Shown: in pieces, positions 1 through 7,236 of the stretch | Position numbering within the stretch: position 1 is the stretch's first letter | Layout: every line of letters begins with the position of its first letter | Assembly: GCF_005765165.1 (NCBI RefSeq) | Contig: NZ_VCIW01000018.1 | Location: 1-64,000 of the forward strand | Direction of reading: 5' to 3' | Source of the DNA: Paenibacillus antri | GTDB lineage: Bacteria; Bacillota; Bacilli; Paenibacillales; YIM-B00363 | DNA length: 64,000 nt | Notes under the pieces: generated by a model | Databases searched by the model: none | Seen by the model: only the letters and a program-made list of their open reading frames with translations | Told to the model about the DNA's origin: nothing | Position numbers and translations under genes: made by a program

Positions 1-1
1 G

Positions 2-100
2 AAGCCTACCTCCAAACAGGAGCGGCAGGAACGCCTTCTGGTCAAAATCAAAGAAATCATCGGTGAACATGAAGACAATTGCAATTACGGCGTCCTTTCC
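2..100 (+). pseudogene. IS3-family OrfB-like transposase fragment
   Basis: Frame 2 of the plus strand is open from the window edge and reads KPTSKQERQERLLVKIKEI followed by a GEHEDN-NYGV stretch. This resembles the segment before the DDE domain of IS3-family OrfB transposases. The resemblance ends around base 95, and the frame stops at about 160 inside sequence that belongs to the opposite-strand ATPase start. It is therefore a remnant joined to another truncated gene. The family call is from memory of the motif and is moderate only. Confidence 0.4.
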
Positions 101-202
101 GGAATCGTTCTCCCCGATAAAAATCGAAAACTTTTGAAGAGGCAGGTTTTCAATTTCTTTTAAACAACGAAAATTCCTAATTGAAACAGTCGCAATCCGC
201 AT
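95..202 (-). pseudogene. Truncated OLD/RecF-like ATPase start (cassette C15)
   Basis: ATG at 202 is preceded by a strong GGAGGAG ribosome binding site. The product begins MRIATVSIRNFRCLKEIENL and continues into FSIFIGENDSGK, the Walker A region typical of OLD/RecF-like nucleases and ABC-type ATPases (usually GENDSGKS or GKT). After the GK the resemblance stops, and the opposite strand reads as an IS3 transposase fragment, so the gene appears cut within the Walker A motif near base 95-105. As in other cassettes, its start lies about 125 bp inside the cassette boundary. The ATPase is unlikely to function. Confidence 0.6.
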
Positions 203-328
203 TATTCTCCTCCTACCAAATACATTTCCTTAAATATTCCAGATTTTTCGACAAATTCCTTCAAAAAAAGAACGAAATCGACTGATTTCGTCCAGATGTT
301 TAGTATTGATTTTGCATTAGATTTCCGA

Positions 329-437
329 TAACGTTCCTCGCATTCACGAACTCCCGTAGGGAGTTGTCGCAGCATCAACTTCCTCGAACCTACGTCTGCG
401 ACCGAGGGTGTCAGCCCGATGCGTGAATGCGGTGTTA
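329..437 (-). repeat. attC-like site 1 (site of cassette C14)
   Basis: TAAC...GTTA element with outer arms CGCATTCACG and CGTGAATGCG and three internal hairpins: CTCCCGTAGGGAG, GTCGCAG/CTGCGAC and GGGTGTCAGCCC. The right flank GTTATGTGA pairs with TCACATAAC at site 2. Confidence 0.9.
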
Positions 438-461
438 TGTGATGCCTCGGGCTTCCCTGAA

Positions 462-935
462 TTACTTACAAATTGTCTTTAAATATACCCTTTGCAGGAA
501 AGGCTCGTTACTAGGCTCCTCAACTTCTTCTTGTTCTTGGATAGGTATACCATTAAGAAAAGGAGATAGTATAAATTCTGTAATAATGCTTTCAAGGTTA
601 TCAGTTATCTCGATATCACACCCAAACGGAAGTTTAGTATGATAATCTGAAATAAGGTTTAATCGCAATTGACCTGCAAGATGGTCAACCCAAACATAGA
701 AGAGCATTCCATGATCTAGCGTTGATTGAGTAATCTGATGTTCTCGGTTCTGAATGACCTTATTCAAGAACAAAATAAAATCATTTGTTTCTATCCGAGC
801 CGCAACTTCATTAGTAATTCCTATGCCCCAAGTATTGTTAGCTATTTCAGTCTTTAAATCATCTTTCGTTTTCCCTATAAATAATGTATCAATAATTATT
901 TCATTCAGATTATTAAAATAATCGGCTTTGTTCAT
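462..935 (-). CDS. Uncharacterised protein, cassette C14
   Basis: 157-residue soluble protein starting MNKADYFNNLNEI. ATG at 935 is chosen because an AAAGGGG ribosome binding site precedes it; the longer open frame runs back through attC-like site 2 and is not credible. There is no signal peptide or membrane segment. The C-terminal third is acidic (EQEEVEEPSNEP). I recognise no family. It is the single gene of a 650-bp cassette. Small acidic cassette proteins of this kind are often immunity or antitoxin-like, but nothing here proves that. Confidence 0.7.
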   Translation of the reverse strand: MNKADYFNNLNEIIIDTLFIGKTKDDLKTEIANNTWGIGITNEVAARIETNDFILFLNKVIQNREHQITQSTLDHGMLFYVWVDHLAGQLRLNLISDYHTKLPFGCDIEITDNLESIITEFILSPFLNGIPIQEQEEVEEPSNEPFLQRVYLKTICK

Positions 936-978
936 ATACGCCCCTTTGTGTTTAAATAGTTTTTCCCGAGGATTCACA

Positions 979-1089
979 TAACGTTCCTCGCATTCACGAA
1001 CCTCCGAAGGAGGTTGTCCGCAGCACCGACTTCTCCGAAATCTCTTCTGCGGACCGAGGGCGTAAGCCCGATGCGTGAATGCGGTGTTA
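979..1089 (-). repeat. attC-like site 2 (site of cassette C13)
   Basis: Same architecture as site 1, but the second stem is lengthened by one pair (GTCCGCAG/CTGCGGAC) and the first hairpin is CCTCCGAAGGAGG. These are paired changes. The right flank GTTATATGA pairs with TCATATAAC at site 3. Confidence 0.9.
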
Positions 1090-1119
1090 TATGATGTTGT
1101 GGGGCTACCTGAGCTACTT

Positions 1120-1455
1120 TCAAAAATCACTTGGAATTTCAATATATTCTGACACTCTCGATTTCAAAATCTCAATTAGGTCTTCGTCCATAAAAGTATA
1201 ATCATCAGGAATATCAAGACAAACTAATTGTTTGTACTGCAGTTCATGGTTAAATTTATCCCTTAATCTTCTAATATGTTTCTTCTCCATAACGAAAATG
1301 ATATCCGCCCAACCAATATGCCCTTCTGTAACTTTAACCCTGGCTCCCTCTTCAGTACCAGCCGATCGAACATCATAAGCAGTTAAGACACTAAAGATCT
1401 TTTCTGCTGTTAAACTTCGCCATTTGTTTCTACTACATACGAAAAGTAATTTGAT
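1120..1455 (-). CDS. LMW protein-tyrosine-phosphatase-like protein with non-ATG start (C13)
   Basis: An open frame of 111 codons fills this cassette. It reads KLLFVCSRNKWRSLTAEKIF, with the phosphatase loop C-x5-R-S, and contains a later PDDYTFMD segment. It resembles the short predicted tyrosine phosphatases of the COG4551 type. Homologues start M-x-LLFVCSRN, but here that codon is ATC (1453-1455), placed 4-5 bases after AGAAGGTGA, a good ribosome binding site. Upstream in frame are only ATA codons and a stop at about 1474. The gene either uses a very rare ATC start or has lost its ATG. No internal frameshift is seen. Length fits the family. Confidence 0.65.
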   Translation of the reverse strand: MKLLFVCSRNKWRSLTAEKIFSVLTAYDVRSAGTEEGARVKVTEGHIGWADIIFVMEKKHIRRLRDKFNHELQYKQLVCLDIPDDYTFMDEDLIEILKSRVSEYIEIPSDF

Positions 1456-1507
1456 TGTTTCACCTTCTATTATTTAGTTTTTTTCTGTGTTTCCCCACAA
1501 TTTCATA

Positions 1508-1618
1508 TAACGTCTCTCGCATTCACGAACCTCCGTAGGAGGTTGTCCGCAGCTCCCACTTCTACGGAATTGCTTCTGCGGACCGAGGGCATAAGCCCGA
1601 TGCGTGAATGTGGTGTTA
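1508..1618 (-). repeat. attC-like site 3 (site of cassette C12)
   Basis: TAAC...GTTA element with hairpins CCTCCGTAGGAGG, GTCCGCAG/CTGCGGAC and GGGCATAAGCCC. The right flank GTTAGCTGAA pairs with TTCAGCTAAC at site 4. Confidence 0.9.
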
Positions 1619-1641
1619 GCTGAAGTTGACGTCATCTTCGA

Positions 1642-2457
1642 TTATCCTTCAGAATCAATTCTTATGAGCTTATCGATCCTCATTTGCTTAAAATAACGCT
1701 TTAGTACCGGTGTATCAATATGGCTTACACTCGGGGGGAAGTTTTGAAAATGAAATAAAACTCCTGCTAATGTATCTTGTCCCCAACCCTCAAAATACCA
1801 TCCTATTTTTTTATCATCTGGTATAGATCTGTTCCATACAAAATGTTCCTTAAATTTATAGTTATAAAAAATCCCTGAATTATTTATAGCAACCATATCC
1901 GCCTGTTCCTCAAGTGATACATTATTTTCTTTGTAGTACTTAATAATATCTTTGCCGGTACTTAATACGTCAGACTTCGCTCTTAATGAGAAGATAACGA
2001 ACGGGAGCTGTTTGGAGTGTTCATATAAATGAGGGTGGTTTATTTCGAGAAACCCTGATCCTTTAGCTCTTCTTAATCTTTTAATTGATATTCCTTGGAT
2101 CAAGCCTCTTGATAACTCAGCATAAGTAGATAGATCTGGCTTAACCTCTACGGCTATATCTACCCCATCGGCCAAGAGCAATCTAAACTTTCCTTTTGTA
2201 TCAATTGTGTGTGGGTGAACAGGATTACAAATTACACAATCAATAGAGTCTGAACGGTTACCGAAACTATCAAAAATTCCACCCTTGGTTACTCTATATG
2301 GAAAAGGATAATACCGCTCTATAAAAGATTGAAAACTATTCTCCCTAAAATCAGCAATTTCCTGAGGTGTCCCTTTACCTTCAATGCTTGCTCTTTCAAA
2401 ATCTATCTCTAATTGCTTTGAATCTCTTCTTAATATTTCCAAAAGTTCAGGTAGCAT
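1642..2457 (-). CDS. DUF6602-like, possible PD-(D/E)XK-fold protein (C12)
   Basis: 271-residue protein. ATG at 2457 follows GAAGGAGA at ideal spacing. The central part, residues about 60-125, reads GGIFDSFGNRSDSIDCVIC, then LLLADGVDIAVEVKPDLST. This has the D-(x)n-E-x-K pattern of PD-(D/E)XK nuclease-like folds as seen in the DUF6602 family. The family assignment is from memory, and nuclease activity is unproven. No membrane segment or signal is seen. It is the only gene in the largest cassette (980 bp). A defence role is possible because this fold is common in restriction systems, but no partner gene is present. Confidence 0.65.
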   Translation of the reverse strand: MLPELLEILRRDSKQLEIDFERASIEGKGTPQEIADFRENSFQSFIERYYPFPYRVTKGGIFDSFGNRSDSIDCVICNPVHPHTIDTKGKFRLLLADGVDIAVEVKPDLSTYAELSRGLIQGISIKRLRRAKGSGFLEINHPHLYEHSKQLPFVIFSLRAKSDVLSTGKDIIKYYKENNVSLEEQADMVAINNSGIFYNYKFKEHFVWNRSIPDDKKIGWYFEGWGQDTLAGVLFHFQNFPPSVSHIDTPVLKRYFKQMRIDKLIRIDSEG

Positions 2458-2487
2458 AACAATTCTCCTTCTTTAGTCAATTTCAGC

Positions 2488-2597
2488 TAACATCTCTCGC
2501 ATTCACGAACCCCGTCAGGGGTTGTCCGCAGCACCGGCTACTTCGAGATTTCTTCTGCGGACCAAGGGCGTCAGCCCGATGCGTGAATGCGGTGTTA
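2488..2597 (-). repeat. attC-like site 4 (site of cassette C11)
   Basis: TAAC...GTTA element with first hairpin CCCCGTCAGGGG and second stem GTCCGCAG/CTGCGGAC. The right flank GTTATACGA pairs with TCGTATAAC at site 5, and the pairing extends further into tggttgg/ccaacca. Confidence 0.9.
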
Positions 2598-2690
2598 TAC
2601 GATGTGGTTGGCTCCTTCGAATAATCCTTCGTATCTGCTTTTAACAGTTATTTTATTATCAATTTTTGTCTTCATTTTTTACCAGGCGGG

Positions 2691-2799
2691 ACTGGCGGTT
2701 CTGGCATACTTCTTTGAAAACACTCCGTTCAAACCCGGCTAGTTCAACTTTATTCTTTTTTCATTTTGTTCGTTTTTTCCGTTCAAACCTAGCCAGTCC
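2691..2799 (-). repeat. Shrunken copy of the C1/C3 structured repeat (cassette C11, gene-less)
   Basis: Cassette C11 is only 373 bp and holds no credible ORF. Its middle has one GGACTGGC... element and a degenerate end (...GCCAGTCC), flanked by the same end sequences as C1 and C3. It reads like a C1/C3-type cassette from which about 2.5 of four repeat units were lost by internal recombination or slippage. Confidence 0.75.
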
Positions 2800-2860
2800 C
2801 GATAATGTATTTAACAACGTAAGTCCATAAAGTTTTTATCCGTTTTTCAACCATGTCGTA

Positions 2861-2973
2861 TAACGTCTCTCGTATTCACGAACCCCCGCAGGGAGTTGTC
2901 CGCGGCTCCTGCTTCCTCGTATTTACTCCCGCGGACCAAGGGCCGTCAGGCCCGACGCGTGAAAACGGTGTTA
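2861..2973 (-). repeat. attC-like site 5 (site of cassette C10), most divergent copy
   Basis: 113 bp. Second stem is GTCCGCGG/CCGCGGAC and third hairpin is GGGCCGTCAGGCCC, one pair longer than usual. Outer arms are CGTATTCACG/CGTGAAAACG. The right flank GTTAGCTGAA pairs with TTCAGCTAAC at site 6. Confidence 0.85.
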
Positions 2974-3004
2974 GCTGAAGTATCACACTTCTTCGAAATG
3001 CCCC

Positions 3005-3592
3005 TCAAAAGCTCTTCTTGATAAAAGGCAAGACTGAAAGCTCCTTAATGTTGTTGTTTATTTCAAGGAATATGTCTTCAAAATCATATTCCTCTTCGTC
3101 TAATTTAACTATCCAATGGTGACCGGCTGTAACTTTGGATACCCCAGCATTACCTTCAGGATTTACAAAAGCCTCCCATCTAATAAAGGGTAAATTGTTA
3201 TGAACCATGTTTCCTTGAAAAGTATTTATTAATTCTCGATTTATAAAATCAGTATTATTTAAGTAGCTTTTATCTATCTCGAATTGATACTCAATTTCTA
3301 ATTCAGTGAATGCCTCATTGGGAAGGTCATCATGAGTACACTCTTCGGTTTCATCATGGTAAAGAGAGCAATTACCCCCGTATATTGATTCAGCTGTCAT
3401 CATGCTGTCCCAATGAAAACTTACTTCAGCTCTTATTAAATGCGGGGGATTTTCAATTGCCGGAACACAGAGGAATGAGAAACCTCTTTCTAAGCTTGTA
3501 GTTTCAATTTTATTTTTAATGTAATATGGTTCCAATCCAGAATCGCGGGCAGATTGTAACAATTGGTTTGTAAAATCTTCATATTTAATCAT
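3005..3592 (-). CDS. Uncharacterised protein, cassette C10
   Basis: 195-residue protein, acidic in its C-terminal part (LDEEEYDFEDIFLE). ATG at 3592 follows GGAGG. It contains several aromatic beta-like stretches and the segment GNCSLYHDETEECTHDD, whose Cys/His/Asp residues could bind a metal, though this is only a pattern. No membrane segment is seen. I recognise no family. The stop is about 30 bp from attC-like site 5, as expected for a cassette gene. Confidence 0.7.
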   Translation of the reverse strand: MIKYEDFTNQLLQSARDSGLEPYYIKNKIETTSLERGFSFLCVPAIENPPHLIRAEVSFHWDSMMTAESIYGGNCSLYHDETEECTHDDLPNEAFTELEIEYQFEIDKSYLNNTDFINRELINTFQGNMVHNNLPFIRWEAFVNPEGNAGVSKVTAGHHWIVKLDEEEYDFEDIFLEINNNIKELSVLPFIKKSF

Positions 3593-3639
3593 AGGTACCT
3601 CCGAGTGATTTCTTAATCTATCCTTTGTGATATTTCAGC

Positions 3640-3748
3640 TAACGTTTCTCGCATTCACGAACTCCCGGAGGAAGTTGTCGCAGCATCCGCTTCTTCGAAC
3701 CCACGTCTGCGACCGAGGGCGTTAGCCCGATGTGTGAATGCGGTGTTA
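3640..3748 (-). repeat. attC-like site 6 (site of cassette C9)
   Basis: TAAC...GTTA element with GTCGCAG/CTGCGAC and GGGCGTTAGCCC. The first hairpin CTCCCGGAGGAAG carries a mismatch. The right flank GTTATCCGA pairs with TCGGATAAC at site 7. Confidence 0.9.
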
Positions 3749-3769
3749 TCCGAGTGAACCTTGAGCTAC

Positions 3770-4231
3770 TCACAAATTTCTTTCATTGATCTTCTTGTAC
3801 AGTACTGGCATCGCATCTCTAATATAATTCACGAGTTCTTCCATCTTTACGGCGAAATCGTCTTCTTCGGGGGAACCAATATTTACAGATAAAGATGTCC
3901 CGTTATACATCTCATTGAACAATGGAATTGTTCTGTTGTACTCTTGTTTTATATAATCCCTATGTAATTCACTCATTCCAACAATAATGTCCTGCGTATC
4001 AAAACATTCTTCAGTAAATTGTGTCCTCGTAAAACCTTCTAATTTAATACCTTTACTCTCCATAATGTCAAAATGCAGGTTTGAATATTTACTTATCTCA
4101 CTTGATGCTCTTACCCCAGACGAACAAACATTGATTGACACATCATTGATTCGTTGCAAATAATCCTTTAGGCAAAATTCTGCAATCACACTTCTTGTAA
4201 AATTGTCAGTACAAACAAACATAATATTCAT
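3770..4231 (-). CDS. Low-molecular-weight protein-tyrosine-phosphatase family protein (C9)
   Basis: 153 residues. ATG at 4231 follows AAAGGAAG; a longer frame back to 4291 enters the attC-like site and is rejected. The N-terminus MNIMFVCTDNFTRSVIAEF carries the C-x5-R-S phosphatase loop of the LMW-PTP/arsenate reductase fold (Cys-7, Arg-13). The C-terminus (FNEMYNGTSLSVNIGSPEED) replaces the usual DP(Y/W) acid loop with a variant PEEDD region. It is a clear paralogue of the C2 gene (8556-9011). The substrate is unknown; phosphotyrosine, phosphoarginine or nucleotide-type substrates are all possible for the fold. Confidence 0.8.
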   Translation of the reverse strand: MNIMFVCTDNFTRSVIAEFCLKDYLQRINDVSINVCSSGVRASSEISKYSNLHFDIMESKGIKLEGFTRTQFTEECFDTQDIIVGMSELHRDYIKQEYNRTIPLFNEMYNGTSLSVNIGSPEEDDFAVKMEELVNYIRDAMPVLYKKINERNL

Positions 4232-4276
4232 CAATTTCTTCCTTTCAGGGTTTATTTCATGCTTCGTTCTTTCGGA

Positions 4277-4386
4277 TAACGTCTCTCGCATTCACGAACC
4301 CCGTAAGGGGTTGTCCGCAGCTCCAGCTTCTTTGAGTTCCCTTCTGCGGACCGAGGGCGTAAGCCCGATGCGTGAATGCGGTGTTA
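4277..4386 (-). repeat. attC-like site 7 (site of cassette C8)
   Basis: TAAC...GTTA element with CCCCGTAAGGGG, GTCCGCAG/CTGCGGAC and GGGCGTAAGCCC. The right flank GTTATCGGAA pairs with TTCCGATAAC at site 8. Confidence 0.9.
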
Positions 4387-4424
4387 TCGGAAGTTCTTGC
4401 CATCTCTGAGATTTCTATATTCTC

Positions 4425-4913
4425 TTATTCCACTTTGAACTCCTTGAGATCACTCGAGATATTAATTTGTTCTTGTTTACCTTCATTATTAATCGAAAAT
4501 TCAACATGCATTTTAACTTTATAATATCCCGGCTCGTGGATAACAAATTCATAATACTCCTTACTTCTCTGCCCTTCACCATTATTTCTGTATTCTTCGT
4601 CGGCTTTGAGTTCCACCATATAGCCAATATCATTTCTTATGAAAATTGTAGTATTAGGGAGAATTTGGTCTCCGTCTTCATTATAGATCTCATATGTAAA
4701 CATTCCTGAGCCATGGGATACCTCTAATGTTCGTTTTGACTTGTTTTTTAGATATCCTATTATTTCAAAGGCCTCGTTGGCCTTAACATTCTTAAGCTCG
4801 TCTACTCCAACTTGGAAGATGGAGTCATGTGTTTCTGATTCAATATCACTTGTACAAGCACTCAAAGTTATAAGTAATAATAGCGCACTTATTACAATTT
4901 TTATCCTCTTCAT
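4425..4913 (-). CDS. Lipoprotein with BsuPI-like intracellular-inhibitor fold (C8)
   Basis: 162 residues. ATG at 4913 lies just downstream of a GGGGTGGGAG ribosome binding site. The N-terminus MKRIKIVISALLLLITLSAC is a lipoprotein signal peptide, with the lipobox LSAC at residues 17-20. The mature part alternates short hydrophobic strands with polar turns (AFEIIGYLKNKSKRTLEV...), suggesting an Ig-like or BsuPI-like beta sandwich; this fold is inferred only. The protein is predicted to be tethered outside the membrane. It is the only secreted product in the array. Confidence 0.75.
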   Translation of the reverse strand: MKRIKIVISALLLLITLSACTSDIESETHDSIFQVGVDELKNVKANEAFEIIGYLKNKSKRTLEVSHGSGMFTYEIYNEDGDQILPNTTIFIRNDIGYMVELKADEEYRNNGEGQRSKEYYEFVIHEPGYYKVKMHVEFSINNEGKQEQINISSDLKEFKVE

Positions 4914-4948
4914 TGAACTACTCCCACCCCTATTGCAAGAATTTCCGA

Positions 4949-5057
4949 TAACGTTTCTCGCATTCACGAACTCCCGTAGGGAGTTGTCGCAGCAACCACT
5001 TCATCGAACCCACGTCTGCGACCGAGGGTGTAAGCCCGATGCGTGAATGCGGTGTTA
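4949..5057 (-). repeat. attC-like site 8 (site of cassette C7)
   Basis: TAAC...GTTA element with CTCCCGTAGGGAG, GTCGCAG/CTGCGAC and GGGTGTAAGCCC. The right flank GTTATCTGAA pairs with TTCAGATAAC at site 9. Confidence 0.9.
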
Positions 5058-5086
5058 TCTGAAGTAACCGACTTCTTCGAATTCAC

Positions 5087-5569
5087 TCAATCCCAATTAT
5101 TATAAATTACATCGCTCACTAACTGAGGCCTCCAATACTTCATAACACCTAGTTCTACAGGATTCAATTCACTAATCAACTCTTTATTCAATTCACGGTT
5201 TAAATCTAACTTTGAAAGAACTTTATAATAATCCGCCTCATTCTCTAGAATCTTCGCAAATCTATAATTCATTTTAGATATGTAATCCGATATGTCAGTA
5301 TAATCAACAAAGTTAGCATTCCCATATACATACGAATTTGCAAACGATATGAATGGATAATACCGATTCATCAATATAAACAAATACTCATTGTCCGACA
5401 AAAACTTACCGAGGTAGTAGCTTTCATGAATAGTCTTAATCACATCAAATCCACGAAATCCAAAACTGTTTTGTAAATGAAAACATAACTGTTTGAATTC
5501 AATTTCTTCAATTCCTGAACCGACTATATCACCAAAGCCGGTGATTCCTTTGGGTAATCTTTGCATCAT
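5087..5569 (-). CDS. Uncharacterised protein, cassette C7
   Basis: 160 residues starting MMQRLPKGITGFGDIVGSG. GAAGGT lies six bases before the first ATG. The protein is soluble, rich in Tyr, Phe and Asn, and ends in a WRPQLVSDVIYNNWD segment in which VIYNNWD resembles C-terminal ends seen in small immunity-type proteins. I cannot name a family. It is the single gene of a 661-bp cassette and is AT-rich like its neighbours. Confidence 0.7.
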   Translation of the reverse strand: MMQRLPKGITGFGDIVGSGIEEIEFKQLCFHLQNSFGFRGFDVIKTIHESYYLGKFLSDNEYLFILMNRYYPFISFANSYVYGNANFVDYTDISDYISKMNYRFAKILENEADYYKVLSKLDLNRELNKELISELNPVELGVMKYWRPQLVSDVIYNNWD

Positions 5570-5609
5570 TGGGCTACCTTCTTTATATGTGTTTTACGGT
5601 TATTTCAGA

Positions 5610-5718
5610 TAACGTTTCTCGCATTCACGAACTCCCGAAGGGAGTTGTCGCAGCAACCACTTCCTCGAACCCACATCTGCGACCGAGGGCGTAAGCCCGA
5701 TGCGTGAATGCGGTGTTA
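5610..5718 (-). repeat. attC-like site 9 (site of cassette C6)
   Basis: TAAC...GTTA element with CTCCCGAAGGGAG, GTCGCAG/CTGCGAC and GGGCGTAAGCCC. The right flank GTTATCTGA pairs with TCAGATAAC at site 10. Confidence 0.9.
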
Positions 5719-5760
5719 TCTGATGCCGCCCGCTTCGTTGAAAATACCTGCAACTTTCTT

Positions 5761-6267
5761 TTAGATTACATTCCATCCGACTGCCAATTCACTTAGTTCT
5801 TGTTCACCTATTTTTATCATCTTCTCACCCATCACAGTTCCACCAAAACTTTTGTAAAAACCGAGTGTTGGATTATCTTTTAACACCCATAACATCATTG
5901 ATTTGTATCCACTTGATCTTAATCGTCTAACTGAAAAATCAAACAACATTCTCCCTATTCCTTTATTTTGGTATTCCTTTAAGAGATAAATAGCATATAT
6001 CTCGCCTTCATGTTCATATTCTGTATTTCGATTTTTCCCTGAATTGGAGAAACCAACAATTCTCCCATTCAAATCTTCAGCAACACATATAAATTCATTT
6101 ATGTTTAAATTGTTGAATGTCCAGATCCAGTTCTTTTTTCTTTGTTCTATTGAAAGGTTGGATAGATAAGATTCCGATATAATTCCACTATAGGTTTCCC
6201 TCCAACTTAATAAATGAACATGTGCAATACCTTCAACATCTTGAAGATTGGCTTCTCTTATTTTCAA
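5761..6267 (-). CDS. GNAT-family N-acetyltransferase (C6)
   Basis: About 168 residues, starting KIREANLQDVEGIAHVH after the start codon. TTG at 6267 is preferred because GGGAG sits eight bases upstream; an in-frame ATG at 6282 has no clear ribosome binding site and adds five residues. The N-terminal strand, a WRETYSGIIS segment and the acetyl-CoA loop EYQNKGIGRMLFDF (Q/R-x-x-G-x-G/A) are diagnostic of GNAT acetyltransferases. The C-terminal NPTLGFYKSFGG motif is also typical. The substrate is unknown. Acetyltransferases are among the commonest products of integron cassettes. Confidence 0.85.
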   Translation of the reverse strand: MKIREANLQDVEGIAHVHLLSWRETYSGIISESYLSNLSIEQRKKNWIWTFNNLNINEFICVAEDLNGRIVGFSNSGKNRNTEYEHEGEIYAIYLLKEYQNKGIGRMLFDFSVRRLRSSGYKSMMLWVLKDNPTLGFYKSFGGTVMGEKMIKIGEQELSELAVGWNVI

Positions 6268-6322
6268 TCTATCAACTCCCATCTAATGGGTGTAACATTT
6301 TGGATCTTTGGGCGGTTTCAGA

Positions 6323-6431
6323 TAACGTTCCTCGCATTCACGAACTCCCGCAGGGAGTTGTCGCAGCAACCACTTCCTCGAACCCACGTCTGCGACCGAG
6401 GGCGTAAGCCCGATGCGTGAATGCGGTGTTA
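6323..6431 (-). repeat. attC-like site 10 (site of cassette C5)
   Basis: TAAC...GTTA element with CTCCCGCAGGGAG, GTCGCAG/CTGCGAC and GGGCGTAAGCCC. The right flank GTTATGTGAA pairs with TTCACATAAC at site 11. Confidence 0.9.
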
Positions 6432-6440
6432 TGTGAAGTC

Positions 6441-7079
6441 TCACTCTTCCTGAATAAGCTTACGAAAATCATTAATCAATCCAGTCGCATTTCCTATATT
6501 CTTTAACCCCCACGAAGCAATTTTATCTGATTGCTCGAGGTTTCCTATGTAGTAATGAGTCTTTGCTATTAATAATGCCAATCTTAACTTTGGTGGGGAA
6601 CCTAAATCATACAGTCTTCTACTGCCCGATATAATCTCGTCAAGAGTGATATCAGTTATTGAATTTGGAAAAGTCGAAAATTGAGAATAATATCCCATTA
6701 ATTGTCCATTAACAAGATTCAACATGTCATGGATCGTATTAATTGCATCTTCCTCATTCTCAACATTTTCGTGCCACTTCTCCTGAGTATTCTTGAAAAT
6801 CTTCTGAACTAGGGAAGGCCTTGCTCGCAACCTCTTCCTAAAGTCACAATCGTAAACTGTTATCTCACTCTGTTTCTTTTCCGTAACAAGAAAATCAAGT
6901 GTAGCTCCCATCTCCATAACGCAAGAACCACCATATTTGTTTGCTTGAATTACAAACATATAGATAAAGTGGTTGTCTGTTACCTTAACAAAGTGATGGT
7001 TAGAACCTTTGAAACCAAGCTCATTCATTCTTGGTTTAAAATGAATTTTTAAAAGTTCTCTAAACTCCTTAGTGTCCAT
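6441..7079 (-). CDS. DUF4304-like protein (C5)
   Basis: 212 residues. ATG at 7079 follows GAGG; the longer frame to 7142 crosses into the attC-like site. The N-terminal half (FRELLKIHFKPRMNELGFKG, later NHHFVKV and FVIQANKYGGSC) resembles the DUF4304 fold, a family of unknown function often found beside toxin immunity genes. The C-terminal part is helical (YYIGNLEQSDKIASWGLKN, TPR-like). The stop lies only 10 bp from the attC-like site. No function can be assigned. Confidence 0.7.
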   Translation of the reverse strand: MDTKEFRELLKIHFKPRMNELGFKGSNHHFVKVTDNHFIYMFVIQANKYGGSCVMEMGATLDFLVTEKKQSEITVYDCDFRKRLRARPSLVQKIFKNTQEKWHENVENEEDAINTIHDMLNLVNGQLMGYYSQFSTFPNSITDITLDEIISGSRRLYDLGSPPKLRLALLIAKTHYYIGNLEQSDKIASWGLKNIGNATGLINDFRKLIQEE

Positions 7080-7127
7080 CCACGGATCCTCGATTCGGAT
7101 TGCTCTTTGTTTTAGTGAGATTTCACA

Positions 7128-7236
7128 TAACGTCTCTCGCATTCACGAACTCCCGCAGGGAGTTGTCGCAGCAACCACTTCTTCGAATTTACGTCTGCGA
7201 CCGAGGGCGTCAGCCCGATGCGTGAATGCGGTGTTA
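7128..7236 (-). repeat. attC-like site 11 (site of cassette C4)
   Basis: TAAC...GTTA element with CTCCCGCAGGGAG, GTCGCAG/CTGCGAC and GGGCGTCAGCCC. The right flank GTTAGGTGAA pairs with TTCACCTAAC at site 12. The GTTA also encodes the TAA stop of the C4 gene. Confidence 0.9.

Noticed and set aside
462-1142. 226-codon version of the C14 gene
   Set aside because: The first 69 codons translate attC-like site 2 and part of C13; a good start lies at 935.
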